In this document: one piece after another, positions 1-7,054 of the stretch | Position numbering within the stretch: the first letter of the stretch is position 1 | Layout of the letters: every line of letters starts with the position of its first letter | Assembly: GCA_047639615.1 (NCBI GenBank) | Contig: JBLIOL010000167.1 | Location: forward strand, 1-11,751 | Source: CAYWNK01 sp047639615 | GTDB taxonomy: Bacteria > Planctomycetota > UBA1135 > GCA-002686595 | Reading direction: 5' to 3' | DNA: 11,751 nucleotides | Notes under the pieces: model-generated | What the model saw: the letters and a program-made list of their open reading frames with translations, nothing else | The model's database searches: none | What the model was told of the DNA's origin: nothing | Program-made: the position numbers and the translations under genes

Positions 1-544
1 ACTCAACCTCGCTACCCAGATCAATCTCATTGAACTGGCGGGACCCGAGGGAGACGGGCTCACCCTGCGGCCCGGTGCCCGGCACGCCAAACCACATGCC
101 CACCCGCACAACTCCCGGCAAGCTCCCTATGGCCTCACGCAACATGACGCGATGCTCTTCCAAGTGCTCGCGCAGGTCAATCACACCCAAGTCCACCCGT
201 CCAGCCTGATCGATCTCGGGCAAGTCCTCCGCTTCAAGCAAGCGCACATCGCGCTCAATCCCCGCCCGCACCCGCACCAAAGCCAAGCTGTCTTGATAGG
301 TGTGAGAGAAGTGCCCGCGCTCATCAAAGAGCACCCACACCACGCGCTCCTCGCCCGCTGAATCCCGGGCCGTCACGAGGATCTCCATCCCCCGACTTCC
401 ACTCCCCTCCGGCAAGAGCAATTGCCCCACTAGGGTGCGATCGACCGGCGCACCGGGCTGCTCCATTGCTGAATCCCCCGACTGCGCATAGCAACCAACG
501 CTGACGAGGAGTAGGGCGAAAGTTGTTGATGCGAGTGGACTCAT
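1..544 (-). CDS. Secreted or lipoprotein-like protein with carboxypeptidase-regulatory-like beta-sandwich (3' part outside window)
   Basis: An open frame of 181 codons runs from an ATG (complement of 542-544) off the left edge with no stop. The N-terminus, MSPLASTTFALLLVSVGCYA, is a signal peptide. Cys18 after Ser-Val-Gly could be a lipidation site, but Ser at -3 is a poor lipobox, so ordinary secretion is also possible. Residues about 36-100 (VGQLLLPEGSG, then VTARDSAGEE, VLFDERGHFSH and VRVRAGIERD) follow the pattern of carboxypeptidase-regulatory/CnaB-like beta-sandwiches: a G-x-L-x-x-P-x-G strand, then D-x-x-G-x-F. Residues 117-155 (DLGVIDLREHLEEH, then GVVRVGMWFGVPG) may begin a second strand-rich unit. 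The start was chosen because the hydrophobic segment follows it directly. No Shine-Dalgarno sequence precedes it. It is divergent from the methyltransferase gene. The fold is inferred from pattern only and the function is unknown. Confidence 0.72.
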   Translation of the reverse strand, partial: MSPLASTTFALLLVSVGCYAQSGDSAMEQPGAPVDRTLVGQLLLPEGSGSRGMEILVTARDSAGEERVVWVLFDERGHFSHTYQDSLALVRVRAGIERDVRLLEAEDLPEIDQAGRVDLGVIDLREHLEEHRVMLREAIGSLPGVVRVGMWFGVPGTGPQGEPVSLGSRQFNEIDLGSEVE

Positions 545-582
545 GGGATGGGGCAATCGAGGCTGACCGGGGAAGGCCGCAG

Positions 583-596
583 AAGCCCAAGGGCTT
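583..596. repeat. Short inverted repeat, possible operator or leader hairpin
   Basis: AAGCCC and GGGCTT are separated by AA, giving a 14-base perfect palindrome centred 45 bases upstream of the minus-strand start codon at 544. It could be an operator or a small leader hairpin. A palindrome of this size is not rare in GC-rich DNA, so no function is claimed. Confidence 0.25.
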
Positions 597-659
597 GCGT
601 AACGACAGACCCCTAGGAACTCAACGCGCGGAGGCCAAGAATGTGAGCGCGAATGGCAG

Positions 660-826
660 CTAGGAGCGTGTCGCGCATAGCCGAGTTTGCGAGGCATGCG
701 CCATTTTTCGCGAGGCAAGGCGCGCCAAGACCCTCGTAACCGTAGCTACTTGGGGGGTGGTGCAACGCAGCATCGCGGAAAAGGGCGCGTGGCTCGCGAA
801 GTTGGCTATGTGCGACACGCTCCTAG
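660..826. repeat. 167-nt long imperfect palindrome (fold-back element or structured RNA)
   Basis: The outer arms 660-682 and 804-826 are complementary at 22 of 23 positions, and the exception is a G-T pair. Pairing continues inward without any gap, position i with 1486-i, to 713/773. Over these 54 pairs there are 46 Watson-Crick pairs, 5 G-T pairs (675/811, 683/803, 688/798, 697/789, 708/778) and only 3 mismatches (685/801, 694/792, 703/783). With a one-base shift the stem resumes at 722-727/758-763 and 731-733/752-754, leaving a small loop around the palindrome GTAGCTAC (742-749). Both ends read CTAG, so the arms can be written as GGAGCGTGTCGC... flanked by TA on each side. No reading frame inside looks like a protein. 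It is either a transposase-less fold-back element (MITE) or the gene or leader of a highly structured RNA. Confidence 0.85.
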
Positions 827-848
827 GCACTACCCTACTACGCTAGCC

Positions 849-1421
849 ATGGACTCCACTTTCGGCATCCCCAACGAGAAGCTCGAGTCCTTCCTGCGTG
901 AGGGCGCTGAGGCTTGGCGCGATTTCTTGCAGGGGCGCGGGAAGTTGTTTCATGCGTTCATTCCTGCCGATGCCATGGGCGCAGTGGAGGCCTTGGCGCC
1001 GCTGCGGAATGAGTGCCATTCCTTCTTGGAGCTCGGATCGGGTCTCGGACTGATCACGATCCTGGCGGATTTCCTCGGGTACGAGGCCTACGGGATCGAG
1101 GTGGTGCCGGAGCTCTTTGAGACCTCCCTGAGGCTGGCCGAGGACTACGGCTCGCGGGCGACCTTCGTGGAGGGCAGCTTTGTGCCCAGCGAGTATCGCG
1201 ACGAAGTGGATCTGTTGGACGCGGACTTCCACACCCAGGTAGAGGGCGAGGACGGCTACGAGGAGCTAGGAATGGACCTCTCCGACTTCGACCTGGTCTA
1301 TGGCTACCCCTGGCCCGGCGAAGAGGAGTGGATGGAGGAGCTGGTGCGGCGCAATGCTGGGCCTAGGACGCGCTACCTCCGATATAGCGTTTCGGACGGC
1401 TACGAATTGGTCGAATGGTAG
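849..1421 (+). CDS. Class I SAM-dependent methyltransferase-like protein
   Basis: The product is 190 residues. Residues 58-67 (SFLELGSGLG) match motif I of Rossmann-fold SAM methyltransferases (hhE/DxGxGxG). Glu84 in YGIEVVPELFE sits at the end of strand 2, where an acidic residue normally binds the SAM ribose. DFDLVYGYPWPGEEEW (147-160... region) occupies the motif IV position. The last strand is probably within RYLRYSVSDGYELVEW. The length fits a single catalytic domain with an N-terminal helical cap (residues 1-50) and nothing extra. There is no signal peptide, so it is cytoplasmic. The ATG at 849 is preferred over the in-frame TTG at 687 because the conserved-looking protein begins here and the extension falls in the palindrome. 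The substrate cannot be told. YGYPWPGEE is not a motif I can assign to a named family. Confidence 0.8.
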   Translation: MDSTFGIPNEKLESFLREGAEAWRDFLQGRGKLFHAFIPADAMGAVEALAPLRNECHSFLELGSGLGLITILADFLGYEAYGIEVVPELFETSLRLAEDYGSRATFVEGSFVPSEYRDEVDLLDADFHTQVEGEDGYEELGMDLSDFDLVYGYPWPGEEEWMEELVRRNAGPRTRYLRYSVSDGYELVEW

Positions 1422-1426
1422 GGCTG

Positions 1427-1446
1427 GGTGGCCCGATCGGGTCGCC
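1427..1446 (+). terminator. Stem-loop just after the methyltransferase stop, possible terminator
   Basis: Starting five bases after the stop codon, 1427-1434 pairs with 1439-1446 through six Watson-Crick and two G-T pairs around GATC; its core is the palindrome CCCGATCGGG (1432-1441). There is no U-run after it, so it is not a classical intrinsic terminator. The position supports a role in termination or 3'-end protection. Confidence 0.35.
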
Positions 1447-1508
1447 TTCAACAGAGACCGTACAGGGCGAGGAACCCAGGTTGCGGGCCCTGAACTAGAA
1501 TGACGCTT

Positions 1509-1527
1509 CGAGCCCAAAGCGGGCTCG
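1509..1527 (+). repeat. 7-bp stem-loop in the gap before the Asp-box gene
   Basis: CGAGCCC and GGGCTCG form a perfect 7-bp stem with a 5-base loop (AAAGC). It lies 62 bases before the start codon of the next gene, between that gene and the methyltransferase. It could be a second terminator-like stem or part of the 5' leader of the Asp-box gene. No U-run follows. Confidence 0.35.
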
Positions 1528-1588
1528 GCGCTCCTCCCAGCTAGTCCCCCACTGGCGGTGCCTCCAATCCCGGCGCCGCACACCTTCC

Positions 1589-4500
1589 ATGCGTGCTCTG
1601 CCCATCGTGCGACTCCGTCCCGTCGCCACCCTGGCTCTTGGTCTGTTGCTCCCCTTCCTCGCCACCAATGCGGTGGCCCAGAAGAAGGAGAAGCCGCGTC
1701 TGAAACCGGCCCAAGGCAGCTTGCCCCTGGACTGGGCCAGCAGCCTCAAGTGGCGCTCGATCGGCCCCGCCAACATGGGCGGTCGCGTGACGGATGTGGC
1801 GGCCCACCCGACCGACACCAGCACCTACTGGATCGGCACCGCGGGCGCGGGCGTGCTCAAGACTTCGAACAACGGTGTGCAGTACCAGCACCAGTTCACC
1901 TCGGAAGGCTCAAGCTCCATCGGCGCCATCGGCGTGGCACCCTCGAACCCCGACGTCGTGTATGTGGGCACCGGCGAATCCAACCCGCGCAACTCCGTCT
2001 CCTGGGGCGACGGCGTCTACAAGAGTGTGGACGGCGGCGACACTTGGAAGCACATCGGATTGGACGAGAGCTTCCAGATCGGCGCCATCGTCGTGCACCC
2101 GGAAGACGAGAACACTGTCTACGTGGCGGCCCTTGGTCGCCTGTGGGGACCGAGCGATCAGCGCGGGCTCTACAAGAGCACCAACGGCGGCGATGATTGG
2201 GAGCGCATCCTCTTCGTTGATGACATGACCGGGGCTGGGGACGTGACCCTGCACCCCACCAATCCCGACGTGATCATCGCTGCCACCTACGAGCGCCAGC
2301 GTGACATGTACGACTCCAACGACCCCGCCAAGAAGTGGGGCGCGGGCAGTGGGCTTTGGCGCAGCACGGACGGCGGCGCTAGCTTCGAACGCCTGCAAGC
2401 CGGCGACGGACCTGGGACGGGTCTGCCGGACGCCAAGCTTGGCCGCATCGGCATCAACTGGGCCGCATCGGAAGAGAACACGGTCTTCGCCATCGTCGAG
2501 ACCGAGCACATCACCCAGGAGCGCGCCGACTCGGCCTTCTTCGGTATCACCACCGCGGACGCAGGCCTGGGCGTATTGATCACCGAAGTCACCGAGGACA
2601 GCCCCGCTGCGGAAGCAGGCCTCTTGAAGGACGACGTGCTGCTGCGCATGGGCGAGCGCACCATCGTCGACGGCGACGACTTCACCGAGCAGCTGCGCTT
2701 CAGTGCCCGTGGCCAAGTGGTCAGCATCGAAGTCATCCGAGCAGGCGAGCCTGTCACCGTGGACATGACCCTGGCGGCCCCCCCGGAGCCTGAAGAGGAC
2801 CAAGTCCAAACCGACGAGCTGGGTTACCCCCGTGCCGGCCCCTTCTCCATCGGCCTCGGCGGTCAACGCGCCAACCAGCAGGACCTGCAAGGTCCCGAGG
2901 GCAACAACTTCGGCGGCGTCTACCGCTCCGATGACGGCGGCAGCACCTGGGCGCGCATCAACAGCCTCAACCCGCGCCCCATGTACTACAGCCAGATCCG
3001 CGTCGACCCGAGCGACGTGAACAAGATCTTCGTGCTGGGTACGCGCCTCTATCGCTCCTTCGACGCGGGCGTGAGCTTCGAGGCCGACGGTCACGACGGC
3101 CGCGTACACGTGGACCACCACGCGCTCTGGATCGACCCCAAGGACGGGCGCCACATGATCCTCGGCAACGACGGCGGCATCTACGTCACCTGGGACACCA
3201 TGGAAAACTGGGACCACCACAACCACGTGGCCATGGGTCAGTTCTACAACGTCGGCACGGACTACACCCGAGACTACATGGTCTACGGCGGCCTGCAGGA
3301 CAACGGTTCCTGGGGCGGCCCGAACCGGACGTCGAACGGCGGCGCCACCAACGGCGACTGGTTCAACGTGGGCGGTGGCGATGGCTTCGTGACGCTGGTG
3401 GACAAGAACGATCCCGAGCTGATCTACTCCGAGAGTCAAAACGGCGGCATGGGTCGCCGACACCTAGGCACCGGCGAGCGTGGCTTCATGCGCCCGCGCG
3501 CACCCAAGGACGAGACCTATCGTTGGAACTGGAACACGCCTTTCATCCTCTCGGCGCACAACCCCAAGATCCATTACTCCGCCGGCAGCCATGTCTTCCG
3601 CAGCCTGGATCGCGGCAACGCCCAACGCGCCATCTCGCCCAAGCTGAGCCACACGGAGCGCGGCAGCGCCACCTCCCTGGCTGAGTCCCCCAGCGACGAG
3701 CAGCGCCTCTACGTGGGCATGGACGACGGCTCCCTGTGGACCACTGGCGACGGCGGTGTGACCTGGGTTGACCTGTGGACTCTGAACGGCGCTGAGGAAG
3801 TGGCGCCCGTGGAGGTCGAGCTGGAAGCAGCGGACATCGCCGCCAGCGACGAAACTCCCAAGGCCCAAGAGGTCGCCATCAGCTTCGATGACCCCATCAC
3901 TGGTCACTGGGATGCCAAGGCCGAAGGCGCCGGTATCGAAGGTGACGATCAAGGCAAATTCACCCTAGAACTCGTACTCGGCAAAGAGGGCAAGATCAGC
4001 GGCAGCCTCGACAGCCAGGTCGGAGCGGGCGAGCTCCGCGAAGGGCGCTATGACGACAGCACAGGCAAGCTCTCCTTCGCCTTCGTAGGCCAGGACACAC
4101 GCCTCGACTTCACCGGCAATCTGAACGAGGACGACAAGGGTGTCTCTCACATCGACGGCGAGATCGTCGGTGCTGGCGGTGCCTTCCGCTTCGACTTCAG
4201 CGCCCGTCGCACGCCCTCCGATGGCCCGCAGGAAACCGTGCTGGCCGCGTTGAGCGAGGTGAGCGATGCGAGCGATGCGAGCGAGGCTCCGGAGTCCGAC
4301 GAGACCGAGGCTGCCCCCGAGGACAAGGAGCCCGCCAAGCACATCAAAGACACCATCGACCAGCTCATGCCCGGTCGCCGTTATGTGAGCCAACTGGTCG
4401 CTTCGCGCCACAAGCGCGATCGCGTCTACGCAACCTTCGACGGACACCGCTCCGACGACGGCGCGCCCTACGTCTTCGTCTCCGAAGACGCCGGCCAGAC

Positions 4501-5263
4501 CTGGACCGATCTGCGAGGCAACTTGCCGGACCACGCTGGTTCCGTGCGCGCACTAGCTGAGGACTCGAAGAACAAGCAGGTGCTCTTCCTCGGCGCTGAG
4601 TTCGGCTGCTACCTGTCCATCGACATGGGCCAGAGCTGGACGCGCATCAACGGCGATCAGCTCCCGACCGTTCCGGTCCACGACTTCAGCCTGCAGGAGG
4701 CCGCCGATGAACTGGTGGTCGGTACCCACGGCCGCTCAATCTGGGTGCTCGAGTTGGGCCCCATCCGTGAGCTGACCGAGGAGGTCACCGACGCGGACGC
4801 GCACCTCTTCAGCCCCAGCCCGGCGGTCCAGTGGCGCAGCGAACCGAGCCCCGGCTCCACCGGTAGCCGAGCCTTCCAAGCTGAGAACCCCACCAACGGT
4901 GCGGTCATCTACTACTCTCTCGACAAGAAGGCCCGCGAGGTTTCCCTGACGATCGAGAACGCCGACGGCACGGTCATGCGCACCCTCGACGCCAGCGGCG
5001 AGAAGGGTCTGCACCGCGTGGTCTGGGACCTGCGAGCTTCCAGGCCGACCAGTACCAGCAGCAGCAGTAGCGGCCGGCGCCGGTTCCGCGGCGGCCGACG
5101 TGCTACCCCCGGCACCTACAGAGTGGTGCTTGAAGTGCACGGCGAACGCTACACCCAGGACGTGGAGGTGCGTATCGACCCGGGCCACCCCGATCCCATC
5201 TGGATCACCAACGAAGAAGCGGCCGAGGAGCTAGAGGCCCTACTGAACGAGGGCGACGAGTAG
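1589..5263 (+). CDS. Exported sortilin/VPS10-like Asp-box (BNR) propeller protein with inserted PDZ domain
   Basis: The product is 1224 residues. A signal peptide ends LLPFLATNAVA (cleavage likely after Ala30). Asp-box motifs (S/T-x-D/N-x-G-x-x-W/F) recur: YKSVDGGDTW (~145), YKSTNGGDDW (~195), RSTDGGASF (~258), YRSDDGGSTW (~445), WTTGDGGVTW (~718), VSEDAGQTW (~963), LSIDMGQSW (~1009). With LGNDGGIYV (~527) and GGLQDNGSW (~570) this is the large exported VPS10/sortilin-like propeller family, often misnamed glycosyl hydrolase. No sialidase catalytic residues can be assigned. Residues ~317-394 are a PDZ domain (FFGI..., then SPAAEAGLLKDDVLLRM). Residues ~765-875 are a separate beta-rich domain (ITGHWDAKAEG to FDFSARRT), followed by an acidic Ser/Ala/Glu linker (~889-917). 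Residues ~1106-1201 resemble a FlgD-type Ig domain, interrupted by a Ser run and an Arg/Gly stretch. It probably binds proteins or peptides outside the cytoplasm; the ligand is unknown. Confidence 0.85.
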   Translation: MRALPIVRLRPVATLALGLLLPFLATNAVAQKKEKPRLKPAQGSLPLDWASSLKWRSIGPANMGGRVTDVAAHPTDTSTYWIGTAGAGVLKTSNNGVQYQHQFTSEGSSSIGAIGVAPSNPDVVYVGTGESNPRNSVSWGDGVYKSVDGGDTWKHIGLDESFQIGAIVVHPEDENTVYVAALGRLWGPSDQRGLYKSTNGGDDWERILFVDDMTGAGDVTLHPTNPDVIIAATYERQRDMYDSNDPAKKWGAGSGLWRSTDGGASFERLQAGDGPGTGLPDAKLGRIGINWAASEENTVFAIVETEHITQERADSAFFGITTADAGLGVLITEVTEDSPAAEAGLLKDDVLLRMGERTIVDGDDFTEQLRFSARGQVVSIEVIRAGEPVTVDMTLAAPPEPEEDQVQTDELGYPRAGPFSIGLGGQRANQQDLQGPEGNNFGGVYRSDDGGSTWARINSLNPRPMYYSQIRVDPSDVNKIFVLGTRLYRSFDAGVSFEADGHDGRVHVDHHALWIDPKDGRHMILGNDGGIYVTWDTMENWDHHNHVAMGQFYNVGTDYTRDYMVYGGLQDNGSWGGPNRTSNGGATNGDWFNVGGGDGFVTLVDKNDPELIYSESQNGGMGRRHLGTGERGFMRPRAPKDETYRWNWNTPFILSAHNPKIHYSAGSHVFRSLDRGNAQRAISPKLSHTERGSATSLAESPSDEQRLYVGMDDGSLWTTGDGGVTWVDLWTLNGAEEVAPVEVELEAADIAASDETPKAQEVAISFDDPITGHWDAKAEGAGIEGDDQGKFTLELVLGKEGKISGSLDSQVGAGELREGRYDDSTGKLSFAFVGQDTRLDFTGNLNEDDKGVSHIDGEIVGAGGAFRFDFSARRTPSDGPQETVLAALSEVSDASDASEAPESDETEAAPEDKEPAKHIKDTIDQLMPGRRYVSQLVASRHKRDRVYATFDGHRSDDGAPYVFVSEDAGQTWTDLRGNLPDHAGSVRALAEDSKNKQVLFLGAEFGCYLSIDMGQSWTRINGDQLPTVPVHDFSLQEAADELVVGTHGRSIWVLELGPIRELTEEVTDADAHLFSPSPAVQWRSEPSPGSTGSRAFQAENPTNGAVIYYSLDKKAREVSLTIENADGTVMRTLDASGEKGLHRVVWDLRASRPTSTSSSSSGRRRFRGGRRATPGTYRVVLEVHGERYTQDVEVRIDPGHPDPIWITNEEAAEELEALLNEGDE
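4252..4287 (+). repeat. Four tandem 9-bp units inside the Asp-box gene linker
   Basis: The units GAGCGAGGT, GAGCGATGC, GAGCGATGC and GAGCGAGGC follow one another without a gap. In frame they encode a Ser-Glu/Asp-Ala/Val triplet repeat in the acidic linker after the inserted beta domain. The repeat is a likely replication-slippage site and its copy number may vary between strains without breaking the frame. Confidence 0.7.
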
Positions 5264-5321
5264 TCCCTCCCGTTCCATATCAACTGTCCGCATCCCGCCG
5301 CCCCCCCACCGAGCTCGCACC

Positions 5322-6986
5322 GTGAATCTACTACTCCTCTCGCTCTCGCTACTGGGCGCCCAAGACGCCGGCCAGTCCTCAGCACCCGTGCTGAAGACCT
5401 CCGCGACCACTATCGAGGTCACCGCCGCCGGTGCCAGCGAGCACGTGGTCTATGGCAGCCAGTTGGCTGGACCGAGTACCCACCAAGCGCTGACCACCGC
5501 GGGCAACCTGTGGACCCACACGGACGGCGGCGCGGCCTGGATCGCGCGGGATGTGTCCATCGGAAACCTCGGTACGCAGGTCTTCGCTGAGTACGACCTC
5601 AACAACGAGGCAGCCGAGGTGCTCTCCGCGTTCGACGTGGATCCCGCGACGCCTATCTGGACCGATGTGAGTCCCCTGGGCACCGAATTCCGCAACGTGG
5701 CCTCGGCCGCGGACGTGGACGTGCATGTGGCCGCGAATCAGACCATCGTTGGCTCGATTCAAACGCGCGAAGTGACGGTGCGTAAGTTCCGCTCACGGCG
5801 CGCCAACCCGGACTGGACCTACACCTTCACCCCGTTGATCAACGGCGCGGGCAAGGTGGCCATCTCCGACGACGGAAGCACCATCGTCGCAGCGATCATC
5901 AACACCAACACGAGCAGTGTTGAGATTGCCGTGCTGAACCCGAACAACGGAAACCTGCTCAGCTACACCGTGCTCCCGCCGGCCGGCAACGGCCTGCGCG
6001 GCTTCGATCTGTCCGAGGATGGCTCGACCCTCTACTTCTCCCAGGGAGTCGTGGCCAACCTCTTCGACATCGCCACCCAGACGATCGTCTTCTCCCAAAA
6101 CATCGGCGCCGGCTTCGATAGCCACGCCATCTCGGGCGACGGTTCGGTCTTCGCCTTCGGCAACTTCAACAGCATGCGCGTCTGGGCCTTCGACGGCAGC
6201 ACCTACGTCAACACCCAGACCCACACCCTCAGCGGCCAGGTGTACTGCGCGCAGATCGACATCTCCGCCGACTCCTCCACCCTCGCCTACGCCTGGTACT
6301 ACTACAACCCGGGCCTGAACGTCCGCATCGACGCCATGGACGTGGCCACCGGTGCAGCGCTCATGACCGAAACCATCAACGGGCAAGGCGGGTTCCAAAA
6401 CCTGCCCGTAGATGTCTCCATGAACGCGGACGGTTCACGCTTCGCCGTGGGCCTCTGGGGCGACGCGGGTACGGTCGATGAAGTGCGCGTGTATTCGAGC
6501 AGCCAAAGCGCGCCCACCCAGACCCTCAACCTGCCAGGCTCGGTCTTCGACCTCGACATGTCCGCCGACGGGCAGCGCGTTGCAGTCGGCAGCAAGTCCG
6601 TGCACGCCAACACCAACGGCAACGGCGGCCAGGTGAACCTGCTGGACGCCGGCGGCGAGGACCTGACCATGCTCGGTTCGCCCCGTATCGGTACCACGCC
6701 GTCGGTGATCTCCTCCGGGCCCATTAGTAACTTCGCCCTGCTGATCACCTCGCCCCTGCCCCAATCGCCCCCGCTCTTCATCCCCGGCGCAGGCACTCTG
6801 TATGTCCACCGCCAGACCCTGAGCTTCATGAACGCGGGGATTTCCGACAACAATGGCACCCTCGTCACCGCGTACCCCATCGCCGCGGACCCCCTGCTGA
6901 TCGGTACCAACGTGTACATGCAAGCGATCTACCTCAATCCGCGCGTGCTGACTGCCGACTACTTGAAGATCACGATCCTGCCGTAG
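5322..6986 (+). CDS. Exported WD40-like beta-propeller protein with planctomycete-type C-terminal module
   Basis: The product is 554 residues and starts at GTG; no ATG is available near the hydrophobic N-terminus. MNLLLLSLSLLGA is a short signal peptide without a basic n-region (cleavage likely before QDAG). Propeller-blade motifs recur at about 45-residue spacing: ISDDGSTIVAA (~181), LSEDGSTLYFS (~230), ISGDGSVFAFG (~270), ISADSSTLAYAW (~313), MNADGSRFAVG (~367), MSADGQRVAVG (~412). An Asp-box-like HTDGGAAWIA lies at ~66. The last ~100 residues (LGSPRIGTTP..., then ADPLLIGTNVYMQAIYLNP, ending KITILP) resemble a compact beta module found at the C-terminus of many planctomycete secreted proteins; this match is from memory and moderate. 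No enzyme motif is visible. The 58-base gap to the upstream gene has no terminator-like stem, so co-transcription is plausible. Its role is probably extracellular binding. Confidence 0.8.
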   Translation: MNLLLLSLSLLGAQDAGQSSAPVLKTSATTIEVTAAGASEHVVYGSQLAGPSTHQALTTAGNLWTHTDGGAAWIARDVSIGNLGTQVFAEYDLNNEAAEVLSAFDVDPATPIWTDVSPLGTEFRNVASAADVDVHVAANQTIVGSIQTREVTVRKFRSRRANPDWTYTFTPLINGAGKVAISDDGSTIVAAIINTNTSSVEIAVLNPNNGNLLSYTVLPPAGNGLRGFDLSEDGSTLYFSQGVVANLFDIATQTIVFSQNIGAGFDSHAISGDGSVFAFGNFNSMRVWAFDGSTYVNTQTHTLSGQVYCAQIDISADSSTLAYAWYYYNPGLNVRIDAMDVATGAALMTETINGQGGFQNLPVDVSMNADGSRFAVGLWGDAGTVDEVRVYSSSQSAPTQTLNLPGSVFDLDMSADGQRVAVGSKSVHANTNGNGGQVNLLDAGGEDLTMLGSPRIGTTPSVISSGPISNFALLITSPLPQSPPLFIPGAGTLYVHRQTLSFMNAGISDNNGTLVTAYPIAADPLLIGTNVYMQAIYLNPRVLTADYLKITILP

Positions 6987-7054
6987 TCACCCAGATAAGT
7001 GTGTGGCGCAGGTAAGATTGGGGTCTCTCTACCCTCGACCCTACCTACGCCTCC

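Larger units (their letters stand above)
545..848. other. Divergent intergenic region
   Basis: This 304-base gap separates the minus-strand gene starting at 544 from the plus-strand gene starting at 849, so it should hold both promoters. I see no convincing -35/-10 pair for either gene. It contains a short inverted repeat at 583-596 (AAGCCC, AA, GGGCTT) in the leader of the minus-strand gene, and the long hairpin at 660-826. The methyltransferase frame stays open upstream to a TTG at 687. That extension lies mostly inside the hairpin and encodes an Arg/Gly-rich stretch unlike a protein domain, so it is treated as non-coding. Confidence 0.6.

Noticed and set aside
152..361. 69-codon plus-strand frame near the left edge
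   Set aside because: It is antisense to the minus-strand exported protein, which has a signal peptide and a plausible beta-sandwich pattern.
612..639. Possible third copy of the hairpin end (CTAGGA... at 613-618, then CGCGCGG)
   Set aside because: Similarity to 660-685 is limited to CTAGGA and a short GC-rich string, which is not enough to claim a related repeat.
687..848. N-terminal extension of the methyltransferase from a TTG codon
   Set aside because: The extension lies mostly within the long palindrome and encodes an Arg/Gly-rich segment; the ATG at 849 begins a complete methyltransferase domain.
1432..1441. CCCGATCGGG palindrome as a protein-binding operator
   Set aside because: It sits immediately after a stop codon and is part of a larger stem-loop, so a 3'-end role is more likely.
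1558..2196. 212-codon plus-strand frame overlapping the start of the Asp-box gene
   Set aside because: It is rich in Arg/His/Gly/Pro with no signal peptide or motif, while the overlapping frame has a signal peptide and Asp-boxes.
1910..3463. 517-codon open frame on the minus strand opposite the Asp-box gene
   Set aside because: It is Val/Ala/His/Gly-rich with no domain pattern, lies wholly antisense to a gene with clear domains, and is the usual by-product of high-GC third positions.
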